Assembly (NCBI GenBank): GCA_021107855.1
Contig: JAIORZ010000011.1
Coordinates: 263,686 to 327,685 of the forward strand
Source: an archaeon
GTDB taxonomy: Archaea; Nanobdellota; Nanobdellia; Pacearchaeales; GW2011-AR1
Reading direction: 5' to 3'
DNA length: 64,000 nt
Shown: positions 1 through 7,684 of the stretch, piece after piece
How positions within the stretch are numbered: position 1 is the first letter of the stretch
How the letters are laid out: every line of letters begins with the position of its first letter
Program-made: the position numbers and the translations under genes
Notes under the pieces: generated by a model
What the model was told of the DNA's origin: nothing
Database searches by the model: none
Seen by the model: only the letters and a program-made list of their open reading frames with translations

Positions 1-933
1 TTCTTTTGTTGGTGGTTCTTCTGGGCTGGGTAGTATTGGAGGTATTGTTGTATTTTGCTCTGTTGTTGAATTAGATGTTTCGTTTATTATTTCGGGGATT
101 GTAGTGTTTTGTTGAATTTGTATGGTGAATACGTTGTTATTGTCGGAGAATTCTTCGTAGTTTCCAGTGTTGGGATTATAATCGTATTCTATTGCGAAAA
201 TAATTTGTTGTTCTGTTGTCGTTAGATTACTTGGTGCTGTGAATCCGAAGGTTATGTTCCTAGCTTCTTCAATTGCTAAATTAAATATTTCTTCCTCTTG
301 TCTTAATTGGAGGGCGGAATTAAAGACTTTTACTAATATTTGGCTCTCGGGAATATTTCCGAGATTAATTATTTCGGCGATGTATTCCATGGTTGAGCCT
401 GGTGTTATTTCTTCTGGTCCGTATATTTCTTTTATTACAATTAGCCTTTCTTGACCTTTCATTTCTACTAGTATTTCGTCACCTATGTCTCTTGCTTTTA
501 ATTCTGTGCAGTAGAGACTTTCGTTGTTTTTGTCGTAGAGTTTTGCGAAGAGGAAATAATTTCCGGCGTTGAATTCGTTTAGCTGGAAGGAAAAATTTAA
601 TGTTTGGCTCTCTTCTATTTCTAGGGAGACGGTTTTTATGATATCATTGTCGGATGTTGTGAAGTTTTCTATTATACCGTAGTTTTCTTTTAAGAGGAAT
701 AATTTTACTTCGAAATCTCTTTCGGTGTAGTTCTCGTTTTTTACTTTGACCTGAATACTTATGTTTTCGTTTAGTGACCACGTCCATTCGTCTTCGCCTA
801 ATCGGTTTGAATCTTCAATATCCATTACTTCGAGTTCGTCGTCCCCGACCATGTTTTCACAGAGATATGCTGCATTCACTAAGGTTGCAAGCATTAAAAA
901 GAGCATAAGAGGTATCACGATTCTTTTTCTCAT
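1..933 (-). CDS. secreted CARDB-like surface protein, 3' end cut off by the window edge
   Basis: The reading frame is open from an ATG at 933 to the left edge (311 codons, no stop), so the C-terminus is missing. The N-terminus is a signal peptide: basic MRKR, a hydrophobic stretch of about 15 residues, then a small-residue cleavage region before a CENMVGDD-type segment. The body reads as beta-rich immunoglobulin-like repeats with N-glycosylation-type Asn-X-Thr/Ser sites, ending in a Pro/Thr/Glu-rich linker that would precede a C-terminal anchor. It is a paralog of the gene at 1664-3139: both start with a signal peptide, Cys-Glu-Asn, and an E/W-T-W-S motif. A TATA-like TTTAAATAA lies about 25 bp upstream. 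Function unknown; probably cell-surface. Confidence 0.75.
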   Translation of the reverse strand, partial: MRKRIVIPLMLFLMLATLVNAAYLCENMVGDDELEVMDIEDSNRLGEDEWTWSLNENISIQVKVKNENYTERDFEVKLFLLKENYGIIENFTTSDNDIIKTVSLEIEESQTLNFSFQLNEFNAGNYFLFAKLYDKNNESLYCTELKARDIGDEILVEMKGQERLIVIKEIYGPEEITPGSTMEYIAEIINLGNIPESQILVKVFNSALQLRQEEEIFNLAIEEARNITFGFTAPSNLTTTEQQIIFAIEYDYNPNTGNYEEFSDNNNVFTIQIQQNTTIPEIINETSNSTTEQNTTIPPILPSPEEPPTKE

Positions 934-997
934 AGGGGTTTGTGGTGTTCTGGTTATTTAAATTTAATTAAAAAAAATAAAAATGTTTGTTTTGGAT

Positions 998-1567
998 TTA
1001 TTCAGATTTAGCTTCTTTCTTTTCTTTAGCTTCTTCTTCTTCCTCAGCTTCTTCCTCAGCTTTTTCTTCCTCAGCTTCTACTGTTTCTTCGACTTCTTTC
1101 TCGATTTCAGCTTCTGTTGCTTCTTCAGCCTCTGTTGCTTCTTCAGCCTCTGTTGCTTCTTCTGTCGCTGGCTCGTCTGAGCTGGCGTCTTCTTTAGCTT
1201 CCTCAGCTGTTTCGATTTCTTCGCTATTGTCTTCTTCTGCGCTCTGATTGATTGCGGAAGGGTCTGCCATTGGAGCTTCAGATGGTTCCTCGTGGTCTCT
1301 TTCTCTTGGTGCGTTGTCTCTTGGAACCATTGGTCTAGCTTCGCTTACTGTTAGTGGTCTGCCGTCAACATCTTTTTCGTGCATTTCTTTGATGGCTTTT
1401 TCACCTGCATCGTCATCTGTAAAAGTTATGAATCCGAATCCTTTTGATCTGCCCGAGAATTTATCTTTGATTAAAACTGCCTCTTCTATGTCTCCGTATG
1501 AGCTGAATAGGTCTTTAAGTGATTTATCGTCGATTGACCAGGGTAGATTTCCTACATATAGTTTCAT
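998..1567 (-). CDS. RRM-domain RNA-binding protein with long acidic tail
   Basis: Residues 1-78 form a single RNA recognition motif: RNP2 is KLYVGNLPW at residues 2-10 and RNP1 is SKGFGFITF around residues 41-49, with the aromatic residues that stack on RNA. Residues about 90-189 are a disordered tail dominated by Glu and Ala, including a near-perfect TEAEEA repeat. The layout resembles the small glycine- or acid-tailed RRM proteins of cyanobacteria and other bacteria; RRMs are uncommon in archaea. The family binds single-stranded RNA, and RNA chaperoning or post-transcriptional control is an inference. Unlike most genes here it has a leader of about 60 nt and a perfect Shine-Dalgarno AGGAGG 5 nt before the ATG. 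Confidence 0.88.
   Translation of the reverse strand: MKLYVGNLPWSIDDKSLKDLFSSYGDIEEAVLIKDKFSGRSKGFGFITFTDDDAGEKAIKEMHEKDVDGRPLTVSEARPMVPRDNAPRERDHEEPSEAPMADPSAINQSAEEDNSEEIETAEEAKEDASSDEPATEEATEAEEATEAEEATEAEIEKEVEETVEAEEEKAEEEAEEEEEAKEKKEAKSE
1113..1166. repeat. 18-bp tandem repeat coding the Glu/Ala tail
   Basis: The unit TCTGTTGCTTCTTCAGCC occurs at 1113-1130 and 1131-1148, with a partial third copy at 1149-1166. It encodes the repeated TEAEEA segment of the RRM protein, so slippage could change tail length between strains. Confidence 0.85.
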
Positions 1568-1661
1568 GTTTTCCTCCTGTGTTATTTAATAATTTTGATA
1601 GAATATTCATTGGGTTCTTGGCTCGCTTTGCATAATTGGGTCGGTAGATGGGTATTTAAGT
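1568..1661 (-). promoter_or_regulatory. TATA box, leader and Shine-Dalgarno of the RRM gene
   Basis: On the minus strand, CTTAAATACC at 1652-1661 is a TATA-like element only a few bp past the stop of the 1664-3139 gene. AGGAGG at 1573-1578 lies 5 nt before the ATG at 1567. A start site about 26 bp from the TATA would give a leader of roughly 60 nt. The presence of a leader and SD sets this gene apart from the leaderless pattern common in the window. Confidence 0.55.
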
Positions 1662-1663
1662 CT

Positions 1664-3139
1664 TTAGCTCAGTCTGGCGGTGTATCTTCTTGTGATTTTT
1701 GGTTCGATGTGTTTTGGTTGTTTGTGTTTTTTGGGCTTGATGAAAAAATAGCCTCCTGTTAGTGCTAGGGCTAAAAGTCCGATTGCGATTATCCAATTAA
1801 ATGTTCCATTTGAGTCTTTTACAACGTTTCCTGATATTGTGGTTGTTGGGATGTCGGTTTCATTTTGTGTCGGTTCTGTGATTGTTTTGTTTGCTATTTC
1901 TTCTTCTGCTGTTCCTTGTGATATTGTTATGTAGTGCCTTATGCTGTCTTCGTCTTCTGATTCGCTTTCGTAGTAGTCTAGTCTTGAATTATATTCGTAT
2001 CCTACTGAGAATGAGATTGCTTGTTTTGAGAGTGAAGCGTTTTCTGGGATTGCGAAATTGAATGTTAGGTTTTCTGTTTCTCCTGAATCTAAGTTTGAGA
2101 TTTCTTTTATTTCTTTTATTCCTAGCTTGTAATTATATGCTAAGACGGATACTTTTTCTTCGTCTTTACTTCCGAGGTTTGTTATTATTACTTTGTAATC
2201 TATTTTTTCGGATGTTTTGACTTCTGTTGGTCCTGAGACGTCGATTACTGCGACTTTTCTTTGGGGTCGTTTTATTGTGATTATTTTTGGGTCTGAGTTG
2301 CTTTCGGCTTTTTGGCTTGTGCATATATTCTCGTCGCTTTCATCGTAAGCTTTTGCGTAGAGGGTGTATTCTCCTTCTTCGATTTCGGATGAGAGTGTGA
2401 AGTATAGTTTTACGTCGTCGCTTTCATCTTCATCTAATGTGACTTCTTTACTTGGGTTTTCGGAATTTTCTGTAAATATTATTTCTTTATTGTTTTCGTC
2501 AAACATTATTAATTCTACTACGAATGTTCGTGAAGAGTATTCTTCGTTTTTGAGGTCTACTGCTATCCCCACGTCGCTGCCTGGTTTCCATTCCCATGTT
2601 ATTTCGTTGTCGTCTTGTTCGTCTGTTATCCCTTTTATTTCTAAGTCGTCTTCATCTACGTTGCCGTTTTCGCATAATTCTATTTTTTCAATTTTTATTT
2701 GTTCTTCTGAATTTTCTACGCATTCTTCGTCTTCACTTCCTTTTTTGTAAAATTTTATGTATAAGTCGTAGGTGTCTTCCTCTGTGTCTTCATCGATTTG
2801 AAAGTTTAGTGAGACGCTTTTTCTTTCGTTGGCTGAGAGTGAGAATTCTTTTTTTAGGTCGTCGGAGTCTTTTGCGATTATTATTTCGTCGTCTCCGTCC
2901 ATAAAGATGGCTTCGAGGATGTATGTTTCTGATTCGTCGTTTTTGTTTTCTACTCGTGCTTCGATTTCGATTTTTTCTGATGTTGACCATGTCCATTCTT
3001 TTGAGTTGTCTTTTAGCATGTCGTCGATTGAGATTAGTCTTAGGTTGGATTCGCCTACTTGTCCGTTTTCGCAGAATTCGAATGCGGAGGTTTGTGCTAA
3101 GAAGAAAATTGCCAGGATTGTCGAGAATGTTTTTATCAT
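1664..3139 (-). CDS. secreted, C-terminally anchored surface protein with internal duplication
   Basis: 491 aa. A signal peptide (about residues 1-19, ending TSAFEF) is followed by two homologous segments, about 20-150 and 155-290. Each begins Cys-Glu-Asn-Gly and contains a W-x-W motif and a DLYIKFY/TLYAKAY-type strand. A third, CARDB-like segment follows at about 295-410. The C-terminus has a Thr/Asn linker, one transmembrane helix (about 450-468) and a basic tail, so the body faces outside. It is the full-length paralog of the truncated gene at 1-933. TATA-like TATTTAAATAATA lies about 27 bp before the ATG. Exact role unknown; surface attachment or envelope structure is inferred. Confidence 0.8.
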   Translation of the reverse strand: MIKTFSTILAIFFLAQTSAFEFCENGQVGESNLRLISIDDMLKDNSKEWTWSTSEKIEIEARVENKNDESETYILEAIFMDGDDEIIIAKDSDDLKKEFSLSANERKSVSLNFQIDEDTEEDTYDLYIKFYKKGSEDEECVENSEEQIKIEKIELCENGNVDEDDLEIKGITDEQDDNEITWEWKPGSDVGIAVDLKNEEYSSRTFVVELIMFDENNKEIIFTENSENPSKEVTLDEDESDDVKLYFTLSSEIEEGEYTLYAKAYDESDENICTSQKAESNSDPKIITIKRPQRKVAVIDVSGPTEVKTSEKIDYKVIITNLGSKDEEKVSVLAYNYKLGIKEIKEISNLDSGETENLTFNFAIPENASLSKQAISFSVGYEYNSRLDYYESESEDEDSIRHYITISQGTAEEEIANKTITEPTQNETDIPTTTISGNVVKDSNGTFNWIIAIGLLALALTGGYFFIKPKKHKQPKHIEPKITRRYTARLS

Positions 3140-3177
3140 GGTGGTTGAGAGTTTATTATTATTTAAATATTGTGGGG

Positions 3178-4293
3178 TTAGGGCATGAATTCTATTATGA
3201 TGCCGGCGATGAAGATGAGGGAGAGGATGATTATTATGGGAAGGCTGATTGGCATTTGGATTTCTGGGTCTTTTTTGTTTCGGGTGTTGGCTTTGGCTCT
3301 CTTTGCTATTAGTAGTATGAGTACGCCAGTTACACCGCCGGAGATGACACCACCGATTCCTAAAATGAATGTGAATTTGATGAATTCGAATTGGGTCAAT
3401 ATAAGGTAGAGGGCGAAGGGGAGTAGGGATGTGAGGGCGAAGTTTGTTTTGCGGGATGTTTTGATGTCGTAGGTGAATGTGGCGTGGAGGGAGTAAGAGA
3501 GGACGAAGTAGGAGGTTAGCATTGTGAAGATTCCGAGGAGTGTCATTAGGGGTCCGAATGAGAGGGTTGCGACTTCTGTTATGTTGGTGCCGAGGATGCC
3601 GATGAATACGGCGGAGAATACTACGTAAAGTGCGATTGGAATGAGGGTGCCGACGAGGATTGCTTTTTTTAGGAGTTTTTCTTGGCCTTTGATTTCCTTT
3701 CTTAGTTCGGGGATTGAAGTGAATCCGAGGAGGGCGAAGAGGACGACCCCGAATGGTGTGGCGAAATTTGTGGGCTGGATGGCTGTGAGGTATGAGAGGT
3801 TAATGGATGGTAGGACTTTTACAAAGATTCCGAGGACGATTATGATAATTGCCATGACTCCGTATGTTTCGATTCGCTTTAGCCCTTTTAGCCCGCGTTT
3901 TAGCAAGAGGGTCATGATAATCCAGAAGAACATTGCGAAGAAGATTGGGGGGGTGTCGCCTGGGATGAGTTTAGCGAGGGATTCGCCTTCTCCGATAAGG
4001 TAGGCTAATAGGGCAGAGTAGATTCCGAAGGCGACGGCGAAGAACATGATTCGTTTGCCCCAGATGCCTAGGTATTTTCCTGCGTAGCCTGTGAGTTGGT
4101 GTCTGCCTCGGGTTCTTAGTGTGATTTCCCCGAGTGTTAGGTTTACGAAAATCATCATGGCTCCTAGTGCTATTAACCAGAAGAGACCGGCGAGGAATCC
4201 GGATTGTGCGAAAACATATGGAAGACCTAAAATACCGGCTCCGACAGTTGTACCGGTTAGTGTGAATGCTGCTGCCCAGAATTTTTTGTTCAT
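3178..4293 (-). CDS. amino-acid permease, tyrosine/tryptophan (HAAAP/APC) type
   Basis: 371 aa with about 11 predicted transmembrane helices. The N-terminus TLTGTTVGAGILGLPYVF (residues 12-29) is the glycine-rich unwound first helix typical of the APC superfamily and closest to the aromatic amino-acid/H+ symporters (TyrP/Mtr) and Aa_trans permeases. The family imports amino acids using the proton or sodium gradient, which suits an organism with poor biosynthesis. Substrate is not determinable from sequence alone. It is transcribed away from the SNF2 helicase. Its upstream region (4294-4368) is shared with that divergent gene. Confidence 0.85.
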   Translation of the reverse strand: MNKKFWAAAFTLTGTTVGAGILGLPYVFAQSGFLAGLFWLIALGAMMIFVNLTLGEITLRTRGRHQLTGYAGKYLGIWGKRIMFFAVAFGIYSALLAYLIGEGESLAKLIPGDTPPIFFAMFFWIIMTLLLKRGLKGLKRIETYGVMAIIIIVLGIFVKVLPSINLSYLTAIQPTNFATPFGVVLFALLGFTSIPELRKEIKGQEKLLKKAILVGTLIPIALYVVFSAVFIGILGTNITEVATLSFGPLMTLLGIFTMLTSYFVLSYSLHATFTYDIKTSRKTNFALTSLLPFALYLILTQFEFIKFTFILGIGGVISGGVTGVLILLIAKRAKANTRNKKDPEIQMPISLPIIIILSLIFIAGIIIEFMP

Positions 4294-4383
4294 TTGTCAC
4301 CTCTTTGTTTTTAGGGATATTGTTTTTATAAGGTTTATCACAGGAATTCTTTTAAAGAGGCTGAATTTGTGTTTCTTGTTAAG

Positions 4384-6168
4384 ATGGTTGATGTTATTGT
4401 GAACGAGAATTTTGAGGATGATGCGGATGAGTTGTTTGCTGATTTGGAGAATGGGGGTTTTGATTCGTCGGAGTTGTTTAAGTTGAGGATGGACGCGGAA
4501 GAGGTTTCGAGTGATTCTGAGATTAGTGAGTTGATTTCTTATGGGGAGATTAGTAAGAATTTGGCTTATGATTTGCCGTATCAGCGTGAGGGTGCGTTGA
4601 GGTTGCTTCGGGATTTGAATGCGACAGCCTTGTTGGCTGATGAGGTTGGGCTGGGGAAGACGATTACTGCTGGGATGGTTATTAAGGAGGGTGTGGTTCG
4701 GGGTTTTTTGAAGAGTGTTGTGATTTTGTGTCCGCCGAGTTTGGTTGACCAGTGGGTTGTTGAGATGAGGGAGAAGTTTGAGTTGGAGTTTGGGATTATT
4801 GAGTCTGTTGAGGATTGGGGTAAGTTTGATTTTGCTATTGCGTCGATTGATAGGGTGAAGGGTTTTGATAGGAAGAATCACGAGTTTCGGCATAAGGCGG
4901 CGCATGGGGTGTCGTGGGATTTGGTGATTGTGGATGAGGCGCATAAGTTGAAGGAGCGGAATACGGTTCGGTGGCGGTTTGTTGATAGGTTGCAGAAGAA
5001 GAGGTTTTTGTTGTTGACAGCGACGCCGTTTCAGAATGATTTGTTGGAGTTGTATAATTTGTTGCATATTTTGAAGAGGGGGCATCTTGGGACGTTGAGG
5101 GAGTTTCGGAGGAAGTTTTTGTTTCGTGGGAACAAGAGGCATCCGTTGAATCCGTTGGAGTTGAAGAAAAAGTTGGAAGAGGTGATGGTTCGGCGGCGGC
5201 GGGATGAGACTGGAATTGAGTATAAGTTGCGTATACCGAAGATTGTGACGGTTGAGATGAGTGAGCGGGAGAAGATGATTTATGATAATACGGTGCGGTT
5301 GTTGAGGTCGAATTATTTTAGGAAGAACGGGAATGTGATTAGTGGGGCGTTGATTGTTTTTGCGATTTTGCCGAAGGTGACGAGTTCGAGTCGGAGTGCG
5401 GTTGAGAGTTTGACGAAGATTGTTGAGAGTGAGTTGTATAGTGATAGGACGCGGGATTTTGCGCAGGGTATACTTGATGATTATGCTGAGTTGAAGGTGG
5501 ATTCGAAGATTGAGAAGTTGGTTTCTCTTGTGAAGGAGATTCGGTCGCGGAGTTCGGATGAGAAGATTTTGATTTATACAAGGCATCCTACTACTCTTCG
5601 TTATATTGTTGAGAAGTTGGCGCCGCAGAATTTAAAAATTATTGAGTTTATGGGAGGGCTGGATAGGGAGGAGAAGTCGAGGAGGATTGAGAGTTTTAAG
5701 AAGGGCGAGGCGGATATTTTGATTTCGACTGATACTGGGGCGGAGGGTTTGAATTTTCAGTTTTGTCGGAATTTGATTAATTATGATTTGCCTTGGAATC
5801 CGATGGCGGTTGAGCAGAGAATTGGGAGGTTGGACCGGATTGGGCAGAAGAGAGATATGTATATTTATTCGTTTGCGACGAAGGGGACGATGGAGGAGCA
5901 CGTGGTTGATTTGATTATTAATAAGATGTGTTGTGTTGGGTTGGTGATTGGGGAGTTGCCGATTATTCTTTTTAATTTGGGGTTGGATGGTGAGGGGAAG
6001 AGTGGGCGGAATAAGATTGAGGAGAAGTTGATGGCGTCGTTTATTGAGGGGAAGGGGAATTTGGATTTTTTTGCGAGGGGGGTGGATGAGATTGCGGCGG
6101 AGATTTCTTTGGGGATGGAGGAGTATGGGGAGGAGAAGAGGGAGAACACTTGTTTTTTTGATGGGTGA
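4384..6168 (+). CDS. SNF2/RapA-family DNA helicase (Swi2/Snf2 ATPase)
   Basis: 594 aa from the ATG at 4384; a GTG at 4369 in the same frame, with GAGG 8 nt upstream, is an alternative start. Helicase motifs appear in order: motif I ADEVGLGKT (about 85-93), motif II VDEAH (about 183-187), motif III LTATPFQND, then the second RecA lobe with STDTGAEGLNFQ and motif VI EQRIGRLDRIGQ. These are diagnostic for SNF2 ATPases, nearest the RapA/HepA and archaeal Rad54-like group. They translocate on double-stranded DNA to remodel protein-DNA complexes. The C-terminus ends soon after the core. A role with the Cys-cluster protein at 7685-9076 is possible, since only one apparently foreign gene separates them. 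Confidence 0.9.
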   Translation: MVDVIVNENFEDDADELFADLENGGFDSSELFKLRMDAEEVSSDSEISELISYGEISKNLAYDLPYQREGALRLLRDLNATALLADEVGLGKTITAGMVIKEGVVRGFLKSVVILCPPSLVDQWVVEMREKFELEFGIIESVEDWGKFDFAIASIDRVKGFDRKNHEFRHKAAHGVSWDLVIVDEAHKLKERNTVRWRFVDRLQKKRFLLLTATPFQNDLLELYNLLHILKRGHLGTLREFRRKFLFRGNKRHPLNPLELKKKLEEVMVRRRRDETGIEYKLRIPKIVTVEMSEREKMIYDNTVRLLRSNYFRKNGNVISGALIVFAILPKVTSSSRSAVESLTKIVESELYSDRTRDFAQGILDDYAELKVDSKIEKLVSLVKEIRSRSSDEKILIYTRHPTTLRYIVEKLAPQNLKIIEFMGGLDREEKSRRIESFKKGEADILISTDTGAEGLNFQFCRNLINYDLPWNPMAVEQRIGRLDRIGQKRDMYIYSFATKGTMEEHVVDLIINKMCCVGLVIGELPIILFNLGLDGEGKSGRNKIEEKLMASFIEGKGNLDFFARGVDEIAAEISLGMEEYGEEKRENTCFFDG

Positions 6169-6272
6169 GGAGAGGCTGTATCGGGTTTATGTGAAGTCGT
6201 ACGTAGCACGATTTGGGCGAAACGGAGACCGATTACGTGACGGGAAGGAGATTTTTAATCTAAAATTCAGTA

Positions 6273-6283
6273 CATTTAAATAT
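6273..6283 (+). promoter_or_regulatory. TATA box of the SDH proteinase gene
   Basis: CATTTAAATAT is centred about 27 bp before the ATG at 6305. This spacing places transcription start at or next to the start codon, so the mRNA is probably leaderless. Confidence 0.5.
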
Positions 6284-6304
6284 CTTGATGCCACCTCTTG
6301 ATTT

Positions 6305-7432
6305 ATGAGAAAGGATAGGCTAGAAATTATTAAGAAAATTGAACAAATTAGAGAATCTAAGATACTGGTATATATAACTGGCGACAGACTAGGTGCTGAA
6401 GCTAGTATTGCAGAAGATTCTGTGCGACCTATGTATGAGCATTTACTCAAATTTGGAAAAGTTAAAAATATTGATTTATTTCTATATAGTAGGGGAGGAA
6501 ATGTAAGTACTCCTTGGAAGATTATAAGTATGTTAAGAGAATACTGTGAGACTCTAACTGTACTGATTCCTAGTAAGGCGCATAGTGCAACTACCTTAAT
6601 TGCTTTAGGTGCAGATAAAATAATTATGGGTCCAAAAGGAGAGCTGGGTCCAATTGATCCTACTTTGGAAATACCCTCAACAGGACAGATAAACAAAGCT
6701 ATAAACACAGAAGATGTTACGGCATATGTGTCATTTATGAAAGAAAAGGTAAATCTAAATGATCAAGCTGCACTATCTCAAGTTATTTCTCAATTGGCTC
6801 AAGATATCACTCCCTTGACATTGGGGACAATTTATAGAACTTATTCCCATATAAGATTAGTTGCCAAAAAGATGCTAGATTCTCATAAAGAAAAAATCGA
6901 TGAAAGTAAAGCACAAACTATTATTGAATCATTAACTGAAAAGATGTTCTCTCATGGTCATGGGATTAATAGAAAAGAGGGGAAAGAAATTGGCTTAAAT
7001 ATTGAACCTGCAGATGAGGAATTAAGTAAGTTAATGTGGGAATTATTAATTGATTATGAAAAAGAGTTAGATTTGTTGAATCCAATACAGTTTAATGAAT
7101 TATTACTTAAAAATGAAGAGATAGAATTAACTGATTTGAAGATAGCACTAATTGAATCGTTAAATAAAATTCATTATTTTAGAAATTCAATCAAAGTTAG
7201 AAAGATCAGACAGATCCCCGAAGCACCTCAAATTAATGTAAATCTGAATTTAGCATTACCTGCTGAAATTGATGTTTCGGTAATCCCCGAAGAGACACAA
7301 AGATTGATTCAGCAACTTTTACAAGATGCTACTGGTTTAGTTACTGAGCAAGTTAGAGAAGAGATCATTAGGCAATCTCCTCAGATAGATATACAAATGT
7401 TGGCAGTAAGGGGGGGTTGGAATGAAGGGTAA
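6305..7432 (+). CDS. Clp-fold serine proteinase of the SDH (serine dehydrogenase proteinase) family
   Basis: 375 aa. The N-terminal half has the ClpP/crotonase fold pattern of this family: YSRGGNVSTPW (residues 61-71), the Ser-containing SKAHSATTLIALGAD with candidate nucleophile Ser94, then MGPKGELGPIDP (from residue 109), a signature of the SDH proteinase family. No signal peptide or membrane helix is seen, so it is probably cytoplasmic. The C-terminal 100 residues are an Asn/Ile/Gln-rich extension not typical of the core. Codon use is A-rich, unlike the G/T-rich genes on either side, suggesting transfer. A short ORF overlaps its 3' end. Substrate unknown; the family includes SppA-like proteases. 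Confidence 0.82.
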   Translation: MRKDRLEIIKKIEQIRESKILVYITGDRLGAEASIAEDSVRPMYEHLLKFGKVKNIDLFLYSRGGNVSTPWKIISMLREYCETLTVLIPSKAHSATTLIALGADKIIMGPKGELGPIDPTLEIPSTGQINKAINTEDVTAYVSFMKEKVNLNDQAALSQVISQLAQDITPLTLGTIYRTYSHIRLVAKKMLDSHKEKIDESKAQTIIESLTEKMFSHGHGINRKEGKEIGLNIEPADEELSKLMWELLIDYEKELDLLNPIQFNELLLKNEEIELTDLKIALIESLNKIHYFRNSIKVRKIRQIPEAPQINVNLNLALPAEIDVSVIPEETQRLIQQLLQDATGLVTEQVREEIIRQSPQIDIQMLAVRGGWNEG

Positions 7433-7568
7433 AAGGGAGATGAAGATAATTCCAAAAGTAAGGTTACACAAATTTAATCAAGTTAGTGTAAGCATTGTGG
7501 ATATTAATCCAAAAACAAAAATTAAGAAAAAAAGATATAGTTTTTCAAAAACGACTTCCAATTGTTAG
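7422..7568 (+). CDS. 48-aa basic protein overlapping the SDH proteinase 3' end
   Basis: The ATG at 7422 lies 11 bp inside the end of the proteinase gene, in another frame, and the ORF ends in TAG at 7566-7568. The product is very basic: about 14 Lys/Arg in 48 residues, ending KKKRYSFSKTTSNC. The overlap suggests translational coupling. It shares the A-rich composition of its neighbour. No family recognised; it could be an accessory or substrate-delivery factor, or a chance ORF. Confidence 0.45.
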   Translation: MKGKREMKIIPKVRLHKFNQVSVSIVDINPKTKIKKKRYSFSKTTSNC

Positions 7569-7684
7569 ATTAAAAGTTTTCCATAGCTGTTATCCACTTG
7601 ATTTGCAATAAAAGCGATTTTTTTGAAATGAAAAGTCATCCCCAACACAATAATATTCTTAAACTGATTTTTTGATTTCCACAT

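Noticed and set aside
983-1247. Plus-strand ORFs rich in Phe or Ser opposite the RRM gene
   Set aside because: They are antisense shadows of the Glu/Ala-coding repeat and lack any start signal.
4297-5901. Long minus-strand ORFs opposite the SNF2 helicase
   Set aside because: Compositions such as runs of Asn/Pro/Leu/Arg are typical of shadow frames in G/T-rich genes; the helicase motifs show the + frame is real.
6044-6301. Plus ORF over the helicase 3' end and the next gap
   Set aside because: It overlaps the helicase in another frame, and the TATA box of the proteinase gene lies inside it.
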